64,000 nucleotides of DNA, taken from NCBI RefSeq assembly GCF_003813775.1, contig NZ_RPDH01000003.1, forward strand, positions 248,001 to 312,000. Direction: 5' to 3'. This DNA is from Chitinophaga lutea (GTDB taxonomy: Bacteria; Bacteroidota; Bacteroidia; Chitinophagales; Chitinophagaceae). The position numbers were made by a program, and so were the translations under genes. The notes below the pieces were generated by a model that saw nothing but the letters and a program-made list of their open reading frames with translations, was not told the origin of the DNA and made no database searches. Within the stretch, counting starts at the first letter, position 1. Each line of letters opens with the position of its first letter. Shown one piece after another: positions 8,982 through 16,718 of this stretch.

Positions 8982-9400
8982 AACTCTTCCAAACAAGAAA
9001 GGTTATATACGGCTGTGAGCTCCGCGGTGATCACATGATACCCTACCTGACCAGGTACACGCTCATCGAAACAAGCCGCTGGCAACTGTGCCTGCACATC
9101 TTCCACCGGTCGGACTGGACCGACGACCTGCATGATCACCCGTGGGACTTTGTTTCCCTTCTTCTGTGGCGGGGGTACATCGAAGAAACCCCGGACAGCC
9201 GGCGGCGGTATTATCCGGGTGCTGTGCTCATCCGCCGCGCGGAACACGTTCACCGGGTGGAATTGCTAAATGGGAAGAAAGCGGTTACCCTAGTCTGGAT
9301 GGGCAAGAGAAGGAGGATGTGGGGATTCTGGGAAAAACAAGAGCGCGGCAACCGGTTCTGGGTGAACTTTTTACAGTATTTCCGAAAATACAGATGCTAA
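8978..9400 (+). CDS. Cupin-like phage protein
   Basis: 140 residues. A central stretch HIFHRSDWTDDLHDHPWDFVSLL followed by AEHVHRVELL resembles the two metal-binding halves of a small cupin barrel (His-x-His, then His). Similar proteins occur in phage early regions with unknown substrate. The C-terminus is Arg/Trp-rich. Confidence 0.6.
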   Translation: MKLFQTRKVIYGCELRGDHMIPYLTRYTLIETSRWQLCLHIFHRSDWTDDLHDHPWDFVSLLLWRGYIEETPDSRRRYYPGAVLIRRAEHVHRVELLNGKKAVTLVWMGKRRRMWGFWEKQERGNRFWVNFLQYFRKYRC

Positions 9401-9463
9401 AAAGGGGGAAAATCCCCACCGGTACCGGTTTTTTCCCGATCAGCCCTGCGCGACCTTAAGGCC

Positions 9464-9706
9464 ATGTACAAAACCTACAAGCAGCACCTTGACCAGTGGG
9501 TGCGGAAGATTGCGGCCATGGCGCCGGAAGAACTGGCCGTCATCATCATGTTCGAACTGTCCGAGGCTTGGGCAGATGGATACAACACCAGCGCCGTAGA
9601 AGATGGCTACACACCATACCCAAAGGAGCGGTGGCTCATCCTGAACCAGCTGAAAGAGTTGGGGCTCGTGCCGCCGGACGCGGTGGTAGATGAAGAATCA
9701 AAATAA
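9464..9706 (+). CDS. Phage protein, unknown function
   Basis: 80 residues, mainly helical, including MAPEELAVIIMFELSEAW. The second half (YTPYPKERWLILNQLKELGL) is close in style to the end of the 92-residue protein at 10712, suggesting two distant paralogues. A GC-rich palindrome ACCGGTACCGGT followed by six T lies just upstream (9418-9435) and could slow transcription. Confidence 0.55.
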   Translation: MYKTYKQHLDQWVRKIAAMAPEELAVIIMFELSEAWADGYNTSAVEDGYTPYPKERWLILNQLKELGLVPPDAVVDEESK

Positions 9707-9718
9707 AAAAACTAAAAT

Positions 9719-9943
9719 ATGAGCAAACAACAAAAAGCTAAAGAAACACAGGGCTATCAGGCGAAGCCGGTTATGCCGTTCTGCATTAACTGCCAGCACT
9801 TCACGAGCAAGGTAGAACAGGTAAAGTCAGCGTGGTCCGTAGGTACCTACACCAGGGAGTCAGAGGTGCGGTGTGGTATTGGTGGTTTCGCAATCAAAAA
9901 GCAAGGTACCTGCAATTCGTTCACTGCAAAAATTGACCAATGA
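9719..9943 (+). CDS. Small Cys-containing phage protein
   Basis: 74 residues with CINCQHF, then CGIGGF and GTCNSF, so four Cys placed like a zinc-binding site. Basic N-terminus. Overlaps the next gene by 4 bases. No family recognised. Confidence 0.6.
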   Translation: MSKQQKAKETQGYQAKPVMPFCINCQHFTSKVEQVKSAWSVGTYTRESEVRCGIGGFAIKKQGTCNSFTAKIDQ

Positions 9944-10131
9944 GAGTTAAGATATCATTTGAATTCGAAATTCCCGACTACCTGCCCCATACAAAAAAGC
10001 AGGTAAAAGAATGGGTTAGGTTCGAGCTGGGGGAGCTCAGGGAAATGAACCGTTCTCCCATCGATAAACTCGATTTGTGGGACATGCTGCGTGGTGCAGC
10101 GGACGAAGCAAAATTTAAAATCACAGAGTAA
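9940..10131 (+). CDS. Small phage protein, unknown function
   Basis: 63 residues, alternating beta start (VKISFEFEIPDYLP) then helix. Coupled at both ends: ATGA overlap with the gene before and TAATG overlap with the gene after. No family recognised. Confidence 0.55.
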   Translation: MRVKISFEFEIPDYLPHTKKQVKEWVRFELGELREMNRSPIDKLDLWDMLRGAADEAKFKITE

Positions 10132-10277
10132 TGAGCAACCATGATGCAAAACCGCTGGAATTTAAGACTGTCCTTACCCTGGACGAATTTCAGGCGCTGA
10201 CCTCAATTCGCACCAGGTGGTTCTGGAAATGCGCCGCCTATCCTCCGGAGAAACGAAGCCGGCCAGCCAGTGGATAA
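10131..10277 (+). CDS. Very small phage protein, unknown function
   Basis: 48 residues starting in the stop codon of the gene before (TAATG). Middle part LTLDEFQALTSIRTRWFWKC then a basic tail. It overlaps the DUF551 gene in another frame. Support is only the tight coupling and phage-like codon use. Confidence 0.4.
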   Translation: MSNHDAKPLEFKTVLTLDEFQALTSIRTRWFWKCAAYPPEKRSRPASG

Positions 10278-10456
10278 GTGTGGAGGCCTGTTTGCCAGAA
10301 CCTTACACAGAGGTGTATGCCGGTTCTTTCGACGATGATGGGGAATTTTTCCAAACAGTATGCCATCATACCGGCGGAGAATGGGAAGGCTCCGGCATTA
10401 GTGAGGACTCTCTCATTACACATTGGATGCCATTTCCTGAACCACCTAAAATTTAA
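10217..10456 (+). CDS. DUF551-type phage protein
   Basis: 79 residues matching the DUF551 pattern: WISVEACLPEPYTEV at the start and THWMPFPEPP at the end, with an internal HH. The domain is common in phages and of unknown role. The exact start is uncertain; a GTG or an ATG at 10229 would shorten the overlap with the preceding small gene. Confidence 0.7.
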   Translation: MVLEMRRLSSGETKPASQWISVEACLPEPYTEVYAGSFDDDGEFFQTVCHHTGGEWEGSGISEDSLITHWMPFPEPPKI

Positions 10457-10497
10457 CACGATGGAACAAAACGACAAATGCTATAATAAATAATTAT

Positions 10498-10710
10498 ATG
10501 AATGTATACAATGTTTCTTTTTTGTGGGTAAAGGATGAGGGCGGCAAGCGATCTAGCATGATCAAACAAATGGCTTATACAGATAATGAAGTTAGATCGA
10601 AGGAAGAGGCTGTAGGCAGGTTCCTGACATCCGATTTCAAAAATAACCAAGGGTGGAGTATACATTGTTGGAGCTGTAATACAATCGAATTAAAAGATAA
10701 AACAGAATAA
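10498..10710 (+). CDS. Small phage protein, unknown function
   Basis: 70 residues. The gene is clearly more AT-rich than its neighbours, hinting at a recent insertion. Pattern of an N-terminal beta strand then a helix; no family recognised. Confidence 0.5.
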   Translation: MNVYNVSFLWVKDEGGKRSSMIKQMAYTDNEVRSKEEAVGRFLTSDFKNNQGWSIHCWSCNTIELKDKTE

Positions 10711-10711
10711 A

Positions 10712-10990
10712 ATGAACAAATACGAAGAACGTGTAAGGCAAAGGGCGGAGGAAATGGCGAGGGCCTGGGAGAAGGAGTATATTAAGCATAAAGATCCAGA
10801 GCATTATGAACAGCTAATTATTGAGCACATGCCTGCCGCCCGCCTTGCCGTCCAATGGGAAGCGGAGGCGTACACATCTGGTTATTCTCTTGGTCGGGAT
10901 ATGAAAAATGACCCGTATTCCCGAGCTCGTTTGGCTACAATGCTAAAATCTTTGGGCCTCATTCCTTCACCAAACCAACCGAAACAATGA
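10712..10990 (+). CDS. Phage protein, unknown function
   Basis: 92 residues, highly charged helix at the start (YEERVRQRAEEMARAWEKEY), then a second helical part ending LATMLKSLGLIPS. Overlaps the nuclease-like gene by 4 bases. Resembles loosely the 80-residue protein at 9464. Confidence 0.55.
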   Translation: MNKYEERVRQRAEEMARAWEKEYIKHKDPEHYEQLIIEHMPAARLAVQWEAEAYTSGYSLGRDMKNDPYSRARLATMLKSLGLIPSPNQPKQ

Positions 10991-11622
10991 CGGAAGCAGA
11001 GCTCGCGGTACACTTTATCGACTACTTCAGTGATTGGGACGTCTACCAGGAAGTGCCCGCCGGTGGCATCGTCGATATCGTGGCGGAACGGAAGCCCATA
11101 CGGGTAGCACTGGAGGTAAAGAAGTCCCTCAACTTCGATGTGATCGAGCAGGCCCGAAAGAACACCGGATATTTCAACTACTCGTATGTGGCGGTGCCAA
11201 TGTCGAAATCTCTACAGTACCAAAACGGAATCCAGATTGATATCTGCAAGCGGTTGGGCGTCGGAATACTCGCACACTCCGAAAGAACTTACGGTGAGGT
11301 AAGCAGGGTTCAGGAGGTTCTTGCGCCGCGGCTGAACCGGCAGGTATACAAGGTAACACTTGAGGACTGGATGAAACGATCAACAGCAGGTAGCCAGAAT
11401 GACCGGATGACGGCCTTTAAGTATTTCCGGGAGGAAATGATTAAGCAGGTCCGTCGCAGGCCAGGAATGGACATTAAGCAGCTCTTTGACTCACTTCCCC
11501 GCCATTATGGTAGTCTTTCTTCCTTCAAATCCTGTGTATTCAATCATGTAAAATCGGGGGTGATCCCTGGTATTGAATTCCGGGATGGGAAGTATTATGC
11601 AGTAAAAGAAACTGGGGGTTAA
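10987..11622 (+). CDS. PD-(D/E)XK nuclease-like protein
   Basis: 211 residues. The first 60 residues show the nuclease-fold signature: an acidic residue in the first helix, VDIVAERK (Asp), then ALEVKKS (Glu-x-Lys), so D-x(n)-E-V-K is complete. The C-terminal 80 residues look like a winged-helix DNA-binding part (RRPGMDIKQLFDSLPRHYGSLSSFKSCVFNHV). Probably a DNA nuclease or nuclease-derived restriction-like protein; target unknown. Confidence 0.6.
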   Translation: MTEAELAVHFIDYFSDWDVYQEVPAGGIVDIVAERKPIRVALEVKKSLNFDVIEQARKNTGYFNYSYVAVPMSKSLQYQNGIQIDICKRLGVGILAHSERTYGEVSRVQEVLAPRLNRQVYKVTLEDWMKRSTAGSQNDRMTAFKYFREEMIKQVRRRPGMDIKQLFDSLPRHYGSLSSFKSCVFNHVKSGVIPGIEFRDGKYYAVKETGG

Positions 11623-12128
11623 TGAGGTGCCAATGGACTCAATACGGAGGGCAGAGAATATTCATACCTGGTTGTTACGGCATGCTACACCGTGACCCGG
11701 AAGATAGAAAGTATTTCTGCACCTGCTATGACACACCGCGGAAGCTGCGAAAGATCAGCCAGGTAAAGAAGCTGAAGCAGGAAAACAAACGCCTGCGGGC
11801 GGTTATCAAAAAGTTAAACCAGCCGGAGGAAACCGGCAAGCAGGATATGAAAGATACAATTATGAAAATATTGCAGTCATGCCAGGAAACAAACTGGCGC
11901 TGGAGTACCGAAAGGGATGATGAAGTTGCGGAAGTTGAGTTTGACGACAACCAGGCAGCTGAAAGGATTGCCCAGCTAATCTGCGACAAGGCAGCTGAAA
12001 TAGGGGTATGGTCGCAAGCAAATAGTGTCAACAACGGATTGGCCCAGGACACCCTGCGGGGATGGCTTTCTTACCAAGGCTTCACCGACAAACAAATCAA
12101 AAGTTCCCTCGAAAAATTGAAATCATGA
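11622..12128 (+). CDS. Phage protein with N-terminal Cys cluster
   Basis: 168 residues. Cys residues at the start (CQW, GCYG, FCTCYD) could bind metal; they are followed by a short coiled coil (VKKLKQENKRLRAVIKKLNQ) and a helical C-terminal part. Overlaps neighbours by 1 and 4 bases. No family recognised; the last 90 residues could also be a separate gene starting at the internal Met. Confidence 0.5.
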   Translation: MRCQWTQYGGQRIFIPGCYGMLHRDPEDRKYFCTCYDTPRKLRKISQVKKLKQENKRLRAVIKKLNQPEETGKQDMKDTIMKILQSCQETNWRWSTERDDEVAEVEFDDNQAAERIAQLICDKAAEIGVWSQANSVNNGLAQDTLRGWLSYQGFTDKQIKSSLEKLKS

Positions 12129-12907
12129 AAGCCATCTCCATTCAACAGCCCTGGGCTTCCCTGATCATTACAGGGGCGAAAAGAGTAGAAACCCGCTCCT
12201 GGGCAACCAGATACCGCGGCCCAATCCTGATCCACTCTAGCGCCGGCATGCCGAAATTGAACCGGGAATTGTGTGCTACGGAGCCATTTCTTTCATACGG
12301 TAAGCACATCGGCATTTTCCACCATGGCTCGATTCTGGGCCGCGCGGTATTGAAAGATGTAGTACCTGTGGAGAAGCTGGTACAAGAGTTTGACCAATAC
12401 CCCGGCATGTACGGCACCCATGAGCTGAAGTTCGGGGATTATACCCCTGGGCGGTTCGGTTGGGTACTGGGCGATGTTGAAGAATTCGCCGCGCCGATTC
12501 CCGCCAAGGGGCAGCTGGGTATATGGAATTACAGAGGGGGGATTCCTTCGCGCCAGTGGGCCTCACTTTCCGACCGGGAGCTGGACGCCGAGATCTGCGA
12601 AAAGCTACTCGGCTGGGTAGAATGGCAGACGCCAGCCGACGGCAGTGGCGACCCAGATACAAGAAGCATGATTCTGATTGAGAGCAAAGAGAGCCTGGAA
12701 AGGTTATTCAAATCAGGGTTTACACTTCCCCCTAAAGGAAAGATAGCGCGCTCGTTCCTGTGCCCACAGCATAGCCGCGATCTGGAATCGGCGCTTTGGT
12801 TCGCCCGCAAGGTAGGACTGCAGCTCTGCACACCACTGCCGCGGCCTCGGCAGATTGTGGAATTGGCTTTCGCGTACGGCCTGAAGCACAAAAGCAATAC
12901 AATCTAA
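12125..12907 (+). CDS. ASCH-domain phage protein with extra C-terminal domain
   Basis: 260 residues. The N-terminal 140 residues are an ASCH domain (PUA-like fold): ISIQQPWASLIITGAKRVETRSW and a GRFGWVLGDVEEF strand. ASCH proteins are thought to bind RNA or modified nucleotides. The C-terminal 90 residues (ICEKLLGWVEWQ onward) resemble the alpha/beta sandwich domain often attached to phage proteins. The start at 12125 gives an ATGA overlap with the gene before and is preferred to an upstream in-frame codon. Confidence 0.75.
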   Translation: MKAISIQQPWASLIITGAKRVETRSWATRYRGPILIHSSAGMPKLNRELCATEPFLSYGKHIGIFHHGSILGRAVLKDVVPVEKLVQEFDQYPGMYGTHELKFGDYTPGRFGWVLGDVEEFAAPIPAKGQLGIWNYRGGIPSRQWASLSDRELDAEICEKLLGWVEWQTPADGSGDPDTRSMILIESKESLERLFKSGFTLPPKGKIARSFLCPQHSRDLESALWFARKVGLQLCTPLPRPRQIVELAFAYGLKHKSNTI

Positions 12908-12955
12908 ACAAGAACTCTCATTTCTCCACCATGAGGATAAACAAAAAAGTATAAC

Positions 12956-13483
12956 ATGAGGAAAGGAGCAAAAATATCAACCTGCGGACAGTTCCGTTAC
13001 CAGCTGTGGCGCATATGGGATGAAACAAAGCCGCTGGTACTTTTCATTATGCTGAACCCAAGTACAGCGGATTCTGATCAGGACGACCCAACAATACGCC
13101 GCCTGATTGGGTTTTGCCATCGGTGGGGCGCAGGTGGGTTCTTCGTAGGAAATTTAAATCCATACCGGACATCCTCTCCGTCAGAACTCATGAAGTTTCT
13201 TGAAACAGGATGCACGCAGGGTGAACGGATAGAAATGGCTGTCCGAAATCAGAATGAAGTAAAACACATGGCGGCCAACGTGGCATTCTGCGTTGCAGCC
13301 TGGGGCGCTCACATCTATTCGTCAGCAAGCAAAGAGCCATTGGAATACAAAACCATCCTAGGGGATGTCCCGTTTTACTGTTTAGGACTGACCAAAGGTG
13401 GTTATCCCAGGCACCCACTTTACCTGCCTTATAGTGCCCAGTTACTCACCTGGCCTGATAGCCAACCAATCGAAAAGCCATGA
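12956..13483 (+). CDS. DUF1643 family protein
   Basis: 175 residues with the DUF1643 pattern: RYQLWRIWDETKPLVLFIMLNPSTAD, DDPTIRRLIGFCHRWGAGG, VGNLNPYR. The family is common in phages and mobile elements and its reaction is unknown. Overlaps the DUF4326 gene by 4 bases, a pairing suggesting joint use. Confidence 0.8.
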   Translation: MRKGAKISTCGQFRYQLWRIWDETKPLVLFIMLNPSTADSDQDDPTIRRLIGFCHRWGAGGFFVGNLNPYRTSSPSELMKFLETGCTQGERIEMAVRNQNEVKHMAANVAFCVAAWGAHIYSSASKEPLEYKTILGDVPFYCLGLTKGGYPRHPLYLPYSAQLLTWPDSQPIEKP

Positions 13484-13767
13484 CACCACAACGAATCCAA
13501 CGTAAGAGAACCAAAGGCTGGCGCATGCCGCCGAACACCGTCAGCGTAACCCGGCCGGGGAAATGGGGGAACCCATTCACTGGAGTCGCAGCTGCAGCCA
13601 ATTTCAAAACATGGCTTGCCGGTAACCCGGTACTGAATATTCACGCTGGCCGTCCGCCTTCAGCAGAGGCCATCCGGGCCGAACTAGCCGGTAAAAACCT
13701 CGCATGTTGGTGCAAGGTTGGTGAGCCGTGTCATGGGGATGTGCTGCTTGAGGTTGCAAATAGTTAG
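13480..13767 (+). CDS. DUF4326 family protein
   Basis: 95 residues matching DUF4326: VSVTRPGKWGNPF at the start and LACWCKVGEPCHGDVLLEV at the end, with a Cys-x-Cys and His-rich end that may hold a metal. Small protein of unknown role, common in phages. Last gene of the early block; about 520 non-coding bases follow. Confidence 0.8.
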   Translation: MTPQRIQRKRTKGWRMPPNTVSVTRPGKWGNPFTGVAAAANFKTWLAGNPVLNIHAGRPPSAEAIRAELAGKNLACWCKVGEPCHGDVLLEVANS

Positions 13768-13911
13768 TGTGGTATTATTAAAATTAAAATGTGTTGGCCA
13801 TTTTTCCACATGGGGAGTATTTATTTGGTGTTACAAATCATGTTAATAAATTGAATATCAGAGTGTAGGGTGTTGTGCGGAACTTTAAATTTTCGTCAAA
13901 ACGAACAATCG

Positions 13912-13919
13912 TATCTTTG
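13912..13919 (+). promoter_or_regulatory. Promoter -7 element before candidate RNA
   Basis: TATCTTTG fits the Bacteroidetes -7 consensus TAnnTTTG. Transcription would start about position 13925, at the left arm of a 16-bp inverted repeat. The -33 box is weak. Confidence 0.55.
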
Positions 13920-13924
13920 TACCA

Positions 13925-14058
13925 TAAAGCATAAAAATAAAAAAGGCCAGGTTTGGACCCTGACCAATGAAAGGAAAGATTTGAAGTTAATCCGCACATT
14001 GGGTTGTGCAGATTTGTCGAGCTCAAATTATCCGATCGTTTATTTTTATGCTTTTTGC
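13925..14058 (+). ncRNA. Candidate structured phage RNA closed by 16-bp stem
   Basis: A stretch of about 130 bases with no convincing gene. Its ends are a perfect 16-bp inverted repeat: AAAGCATAAAAATAAA (13926-13941) and its complement at 14039-14054. Inside, AATC-c-GCACA / TGTGC-a-GATT (13989-14014) forms a 9-bp hairpin with one mismatch. A TAnnTTTG promoter lies at the right distance to start transcription at the left arm, and five T follow the right arm. This fits a small RNA with a closing helix; a transcription-control leader of the late operon is the other option. Confidence 0.4.
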
Positions 14059-14246
14059 ATTTCCCTACAAATTTACCTCGTTCCATCGTTACAATAACAC
14101 ACAAGTTATCCCCCTATGTGGATAGAAGAAAGAAAGAATTTCGTTAGCTAAACTGGGCGTGTATTTCCGCCTTTTGCACATTCTTATACATGCTTTTCAT
14201 ATTAAAACAAATCGGCAACTGTGTTGTGTAGCCTAAAAGGAGTGCA
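14059..14246. other. Non-coding stretch between candidate RNA and terminase promoter
   Basis: AT-rich, no gene supported. The stretch 13768-13911 before the promoter is likewise without a supported gene. A 75-codon reading frame spans 13870-14097 but has no homology-like features and runs across the inverted repeat. A TTATCCC and GGATAGAA pair near 14105-14127 is a weak hairpin. Confidence 0.4.
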
Positions 14247-14270
14247 GAAACACAACCAACTGTATTTTTG
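14247..14270 (+). promoter_or_regulatory. Phage late promoter, GAAACACA-N8-TATTTTTG
   Basis: Upstream box GAAACACA (14247-14254), 8 bases, then a perfect -7 element TATTTTTG (14263-14270), 20 bases before the terminase start. The same layout recurs before the portal, scaffold and fibre genes. Confidence 0.65.
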
Positions 14271-14290
14271 TGGAAACAACGCGTTAACCC

Positions 14291-15103
14291 ATGGCATTAA
14301 AGCCACAACAGAAGAAATTCGCCAAACATTACGTGCAGAACGGCGACCACATTGAATCTTACCTAAAAGTTTTTCCGAAGGCAGACCGCAAATTAGCGGC
14401 CTCAAGCGGCAAAAGGTGGTTGAAACATGCCGCCATTGCTGCGGAAATTGAGCGCCTTCAGCAACCGCCAATAGTTATCCCCGCACCAGACCCAGAAAAT
14501 ACCGCAAACACCATCACTTTAACCCCTTTGGAGCCACAGCAAAAGCGGTTTTGTGAGGAATACATAATTGACCTAAACGCAACAGCAGCGGCCATTCGGG
14601 CGGGATACAGTGAGAATAGCGCAGGCTCCCAAGCGTCCGACCTCCTGAAAAAAGCCAATATTCAACACTTTGTCCGCCAGCTGATGGGCGCCAGGGAACA
14701 GCGCACCGAGATCAAAGCTGACCGGGTACTGGAAGAGATCGCCTATATCGCCTTTGCACGTGTTACGGACTTCGTAAAGGTGGAGGCCGTAGAGGAAGAC
14801 CCCACCGGCCCCATTGGATTCAATGCGCCAGAGGAAGACGATGAGCCACAGCCCAAAAGGAAGGACAGCAAAACCACGTACAAGATCGTTGACGTGTTCC
14901 CTACAGATGGCATTGCCCCAGAGAAGATGGCAGCCGTGGCCAGCATCAAGCAGGGGAGGAACGGAATAGAAATAAAACTACATGACAAGACCAAGTGTCT
15001 GGAGTTGCTGGGCAGGCACTTGGCCATGTGGAACGACAAACTGCAGGTCAGCACCGACGACGAATTGAAGAACCTGTTTAAAACGGTAATGGGTGGCGAG
15101 TAA
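14291..15103 (+). CDS. terS: Terminase small subunit
   Basis: 270 residues. The DNA-recognition part of the packaging motor. The N-terminal helix-turn-helix unit occurs twice: LKPQQKKFAKHYVQNGDHIESYLKVFP (about 3-30) and LEPQQKRFCEEYIIDLNATAAAIRAGYS (about 78-105), the second being the typical Terminase_2 motif with GYSENSAGSQASDLLK. The central and C-terminal parts are for oligomerisation and contact with the large subunit. Preceded by a strong promoter and the sequence GTTAACCC just before the ATG. Overlaps the large subunit gene by 11 bases. Confidence 0.9.
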   Translation: MALKPQQKKFAKHYVQNGDHIESYLKVFPKADRKLAASSGKRWLKHAAIAAEIERLQQPPIVIPAPDPENTANTITLTPLEPQQKRFCEEYIIDLNATAAAIRAGYSENSAGSQASDLLKKANIQHFVRQLMGAREQRTEIKADRVLEEIAYIAFARVTDFVKVEAVEEDPTGPIGFNAPEEDDEPQPKRKDSKTTYKIVDVFPTDGIAPEKMAAVASIKQGRNGIEIKLHDKTKCLELLGRHLAMWNDKLQVSTDDELKNLFKTVMGGE

Positions 15104-16673
15104 AGGACTTTCCCCGGCGTTTATGGAAAAGCTGGCGGGCATGCTCAAACGGAGCCGGGAAGACTGGGCATATTGCGCCAGGGACATCATGGGCGTGAAA
15201 CTGGACAGCGAGCAGGAGAAGATACTCCTATCCGTCCAGCATGAGAAAATGACCTCCGTAACATCCGGTACCGCCCGCGGCAAAGACTTCGTTACCGCGG
15301 TATCCTCGTTGTGCTTCCTCTACACTACTCCGCGGTTTAAAAACGGAGACCTCATCTCCAACACCAAGGTCGCGCTCACGGCGCCAACAGACCGGCAGGT
15401 GAAGGACATTATGATGCCAGAGATAGCCAGAATTCACCGGCGAATGGTATCAAAGGGATTCGGCTTTATGGCCGGGGAACTGCAGTCGTATGGGATTAAA
15501 ACGGGGCACGAAGAGTGGTTTCTTACCGGGTTTAAAGCCGATGAGCACAACCACGAGGCCTGGTCCGGCTTCCACGCGGTGAATACCATGTTTGCCGTTA
15601 CCGAGGCCTCGGGGGTCGCGGAAACTATCTACGACGCTATCGAAGGTAACCTGCAGGGTAATTCCCGAATCCTGCTCGTGTTCAACTTCAACCGCACCAC
15701 CGGTTATGCCGCCAAGTCACAGTCATCGAGTCGCTGGAAAAAGTTCCGGCTGAACTCTATGAATGCGCCGAATGTCCTGGAGAAAAAGACAGTCATCCCC
15801 GGCCAGGTGGACTACGAATGGGTGAATGATAAGGTGAGTACCTGGTGCACACTCATTCAGGAAAGCGATTTCAATGAGGGCGAAGGCGATTTCCGATGGG
15901 AGGGGAGTTGTTACCGCCCTAACGACCTTTTCCGCATTAAAGTGCTCGGACTCGGCCCCAAAGAAAGCGCGGACACTCTCATTCCCCGCTACTGGATCGA
16001 GCTCGCTAACCAGCGTTGGCAGGAGTTTGTCAAAGAAGGGTTTCCCAGGCACGATGTTCTTCGCCTGGGCGTGGATGTTGCCGGCATGGGACGGGATAGC
16101 TCTTGTTTCTGCCCTCGATATGCCGACTTTGTGGACACACTGAAGATGGTGCACTCTGGAGGCAAGGCCAATCACACGGAAATCGCCGGCATCACCAAAG
16201 TCACACTTAACACCCACGCCGATAAGTACACGGGGAAAAAGGCCATGGCATTCGTGGACACCATCGGAGAGGGTGCCGCAATCGTTCCGATACTCGCGGA
16301 GCAGGGAATGACAAACGTGTATTCCTGCAAGTTCTCCGAGGCCGCGACGGATAGCGGAGGAAACCCGCTTACAGACCTTACAGGGCAATACGAATTCGCG
16401 AACCTGCGGGCTTACCTATTCTGGGCGGTAAGGGATTGGCTTGACCCCTCCAAGGGCTCCAAGGCCATGCTGCCGCCTGATGATGATCTTTTACAGGAGG
16501 CCACTGAGGCCCGTTGGAAGTTTCAGAGCAACGGGAAAATAATCATTGAGCCGAAAGATGACATCAAGAAGCGGCTCGGTCGGTCGCCAGATCGGTTCGA
16601 TGCCCTGGCCAATACGTTTTATCCATCTTCACAGGAAGCCGTGGCGCAGGACCTGTCAGGTGTGTTTTTCTAG
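15093..16673 (+). CDS. terL: Terminase large subunit
   Basis: 526 residues. ATPase and nuclease of DNA packaging. The nucleotide-binding part has a deviant Walker A, TSGTARGKD (about 53-61), and the C-terminal RNase H-like nuclease domain starts near LGVDVAGMGRDSS with its first Asp, then AFVDTIGEGAAIVPIL and SPDRFDALANTF as the last acidic patch. The gene starts at a GTG overlapping the small subunit. The distance to the portal gene and the order small-large-portal is standard. Confidence 0.92.
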   Translation: MASKGLSPAFMEKLAGMLKRSREDWAYCARDIMGVKLDSEQEKILLSVQHEKMTSVTSGTARGKDFVTAVSSLCFLYTTPRFKNGDLISNTKVALTAPTDRQVKDIMMPEIARIHRRMVSKGFGFMAGELQSYGIKTGHEEWFLTGFKADEHNHEAWSGFHAVNTMFAVTEASGVAETIYDAIEGNLQGNSRILLVFNFNRTTGYAAKSQSSSRWKKFRLNSMNAPNVLEKKTVIPGQVDYEWVNDKVSTWCTLIQESDFNEGEGDFRWEGSCYRPNDLFRIKVLGLGPKESADTLIPRYWIELANQRWQEFVKEGFPRHDVLRLGVDVAGMGRDSSCFCPRYADFVDTLKMVHSGGKANHTEIAGITKVTLNTHADKYTGKKAMAFVDTIGEGAAIVPILAEQGMTNVYSCKFSEAATDSGGNPLTDLTGQYEFANLRAYLFWAVRDWLDPSKGSKAMLPPDDDLLQEATEARWKFQSNGKIIIEPKDDIKKRLGRSPDRFDALANTFYPSSQEAVAQDLSGVFF

Positions 16674-16675
16674 CG

Positions 16676-16699
16676 GGAATACAACCGTTTCTAACTTTA
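16676..16699 (+). promoter_or_regulatory. Phage late promoter, GGAATACA-N8-TAACTTTA
   Basis: GGAATACA (16676-16683), 8 bases, TAACTTTA (16692-16699). It begins three bases after the terminase stop and 20 bases before the portal start. The last base of the -7 element differs from consensus. Confidence 0.55.
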
Positions 16700-16718
16700 C
16701 ATTATAATTTGTTAAATC

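Noticed and set aside
13870..14097. 75-codon frame in the early-late gap
   Set aside because: Starts without support and crosses both arms of the inverted repeat; composition is not protein-like. A structured RNA explains the region better.
15723..16388. 221-codon minus-strand frame in the terminase gene
   Set aside because: Opposite a well supported large terminase; shadow.
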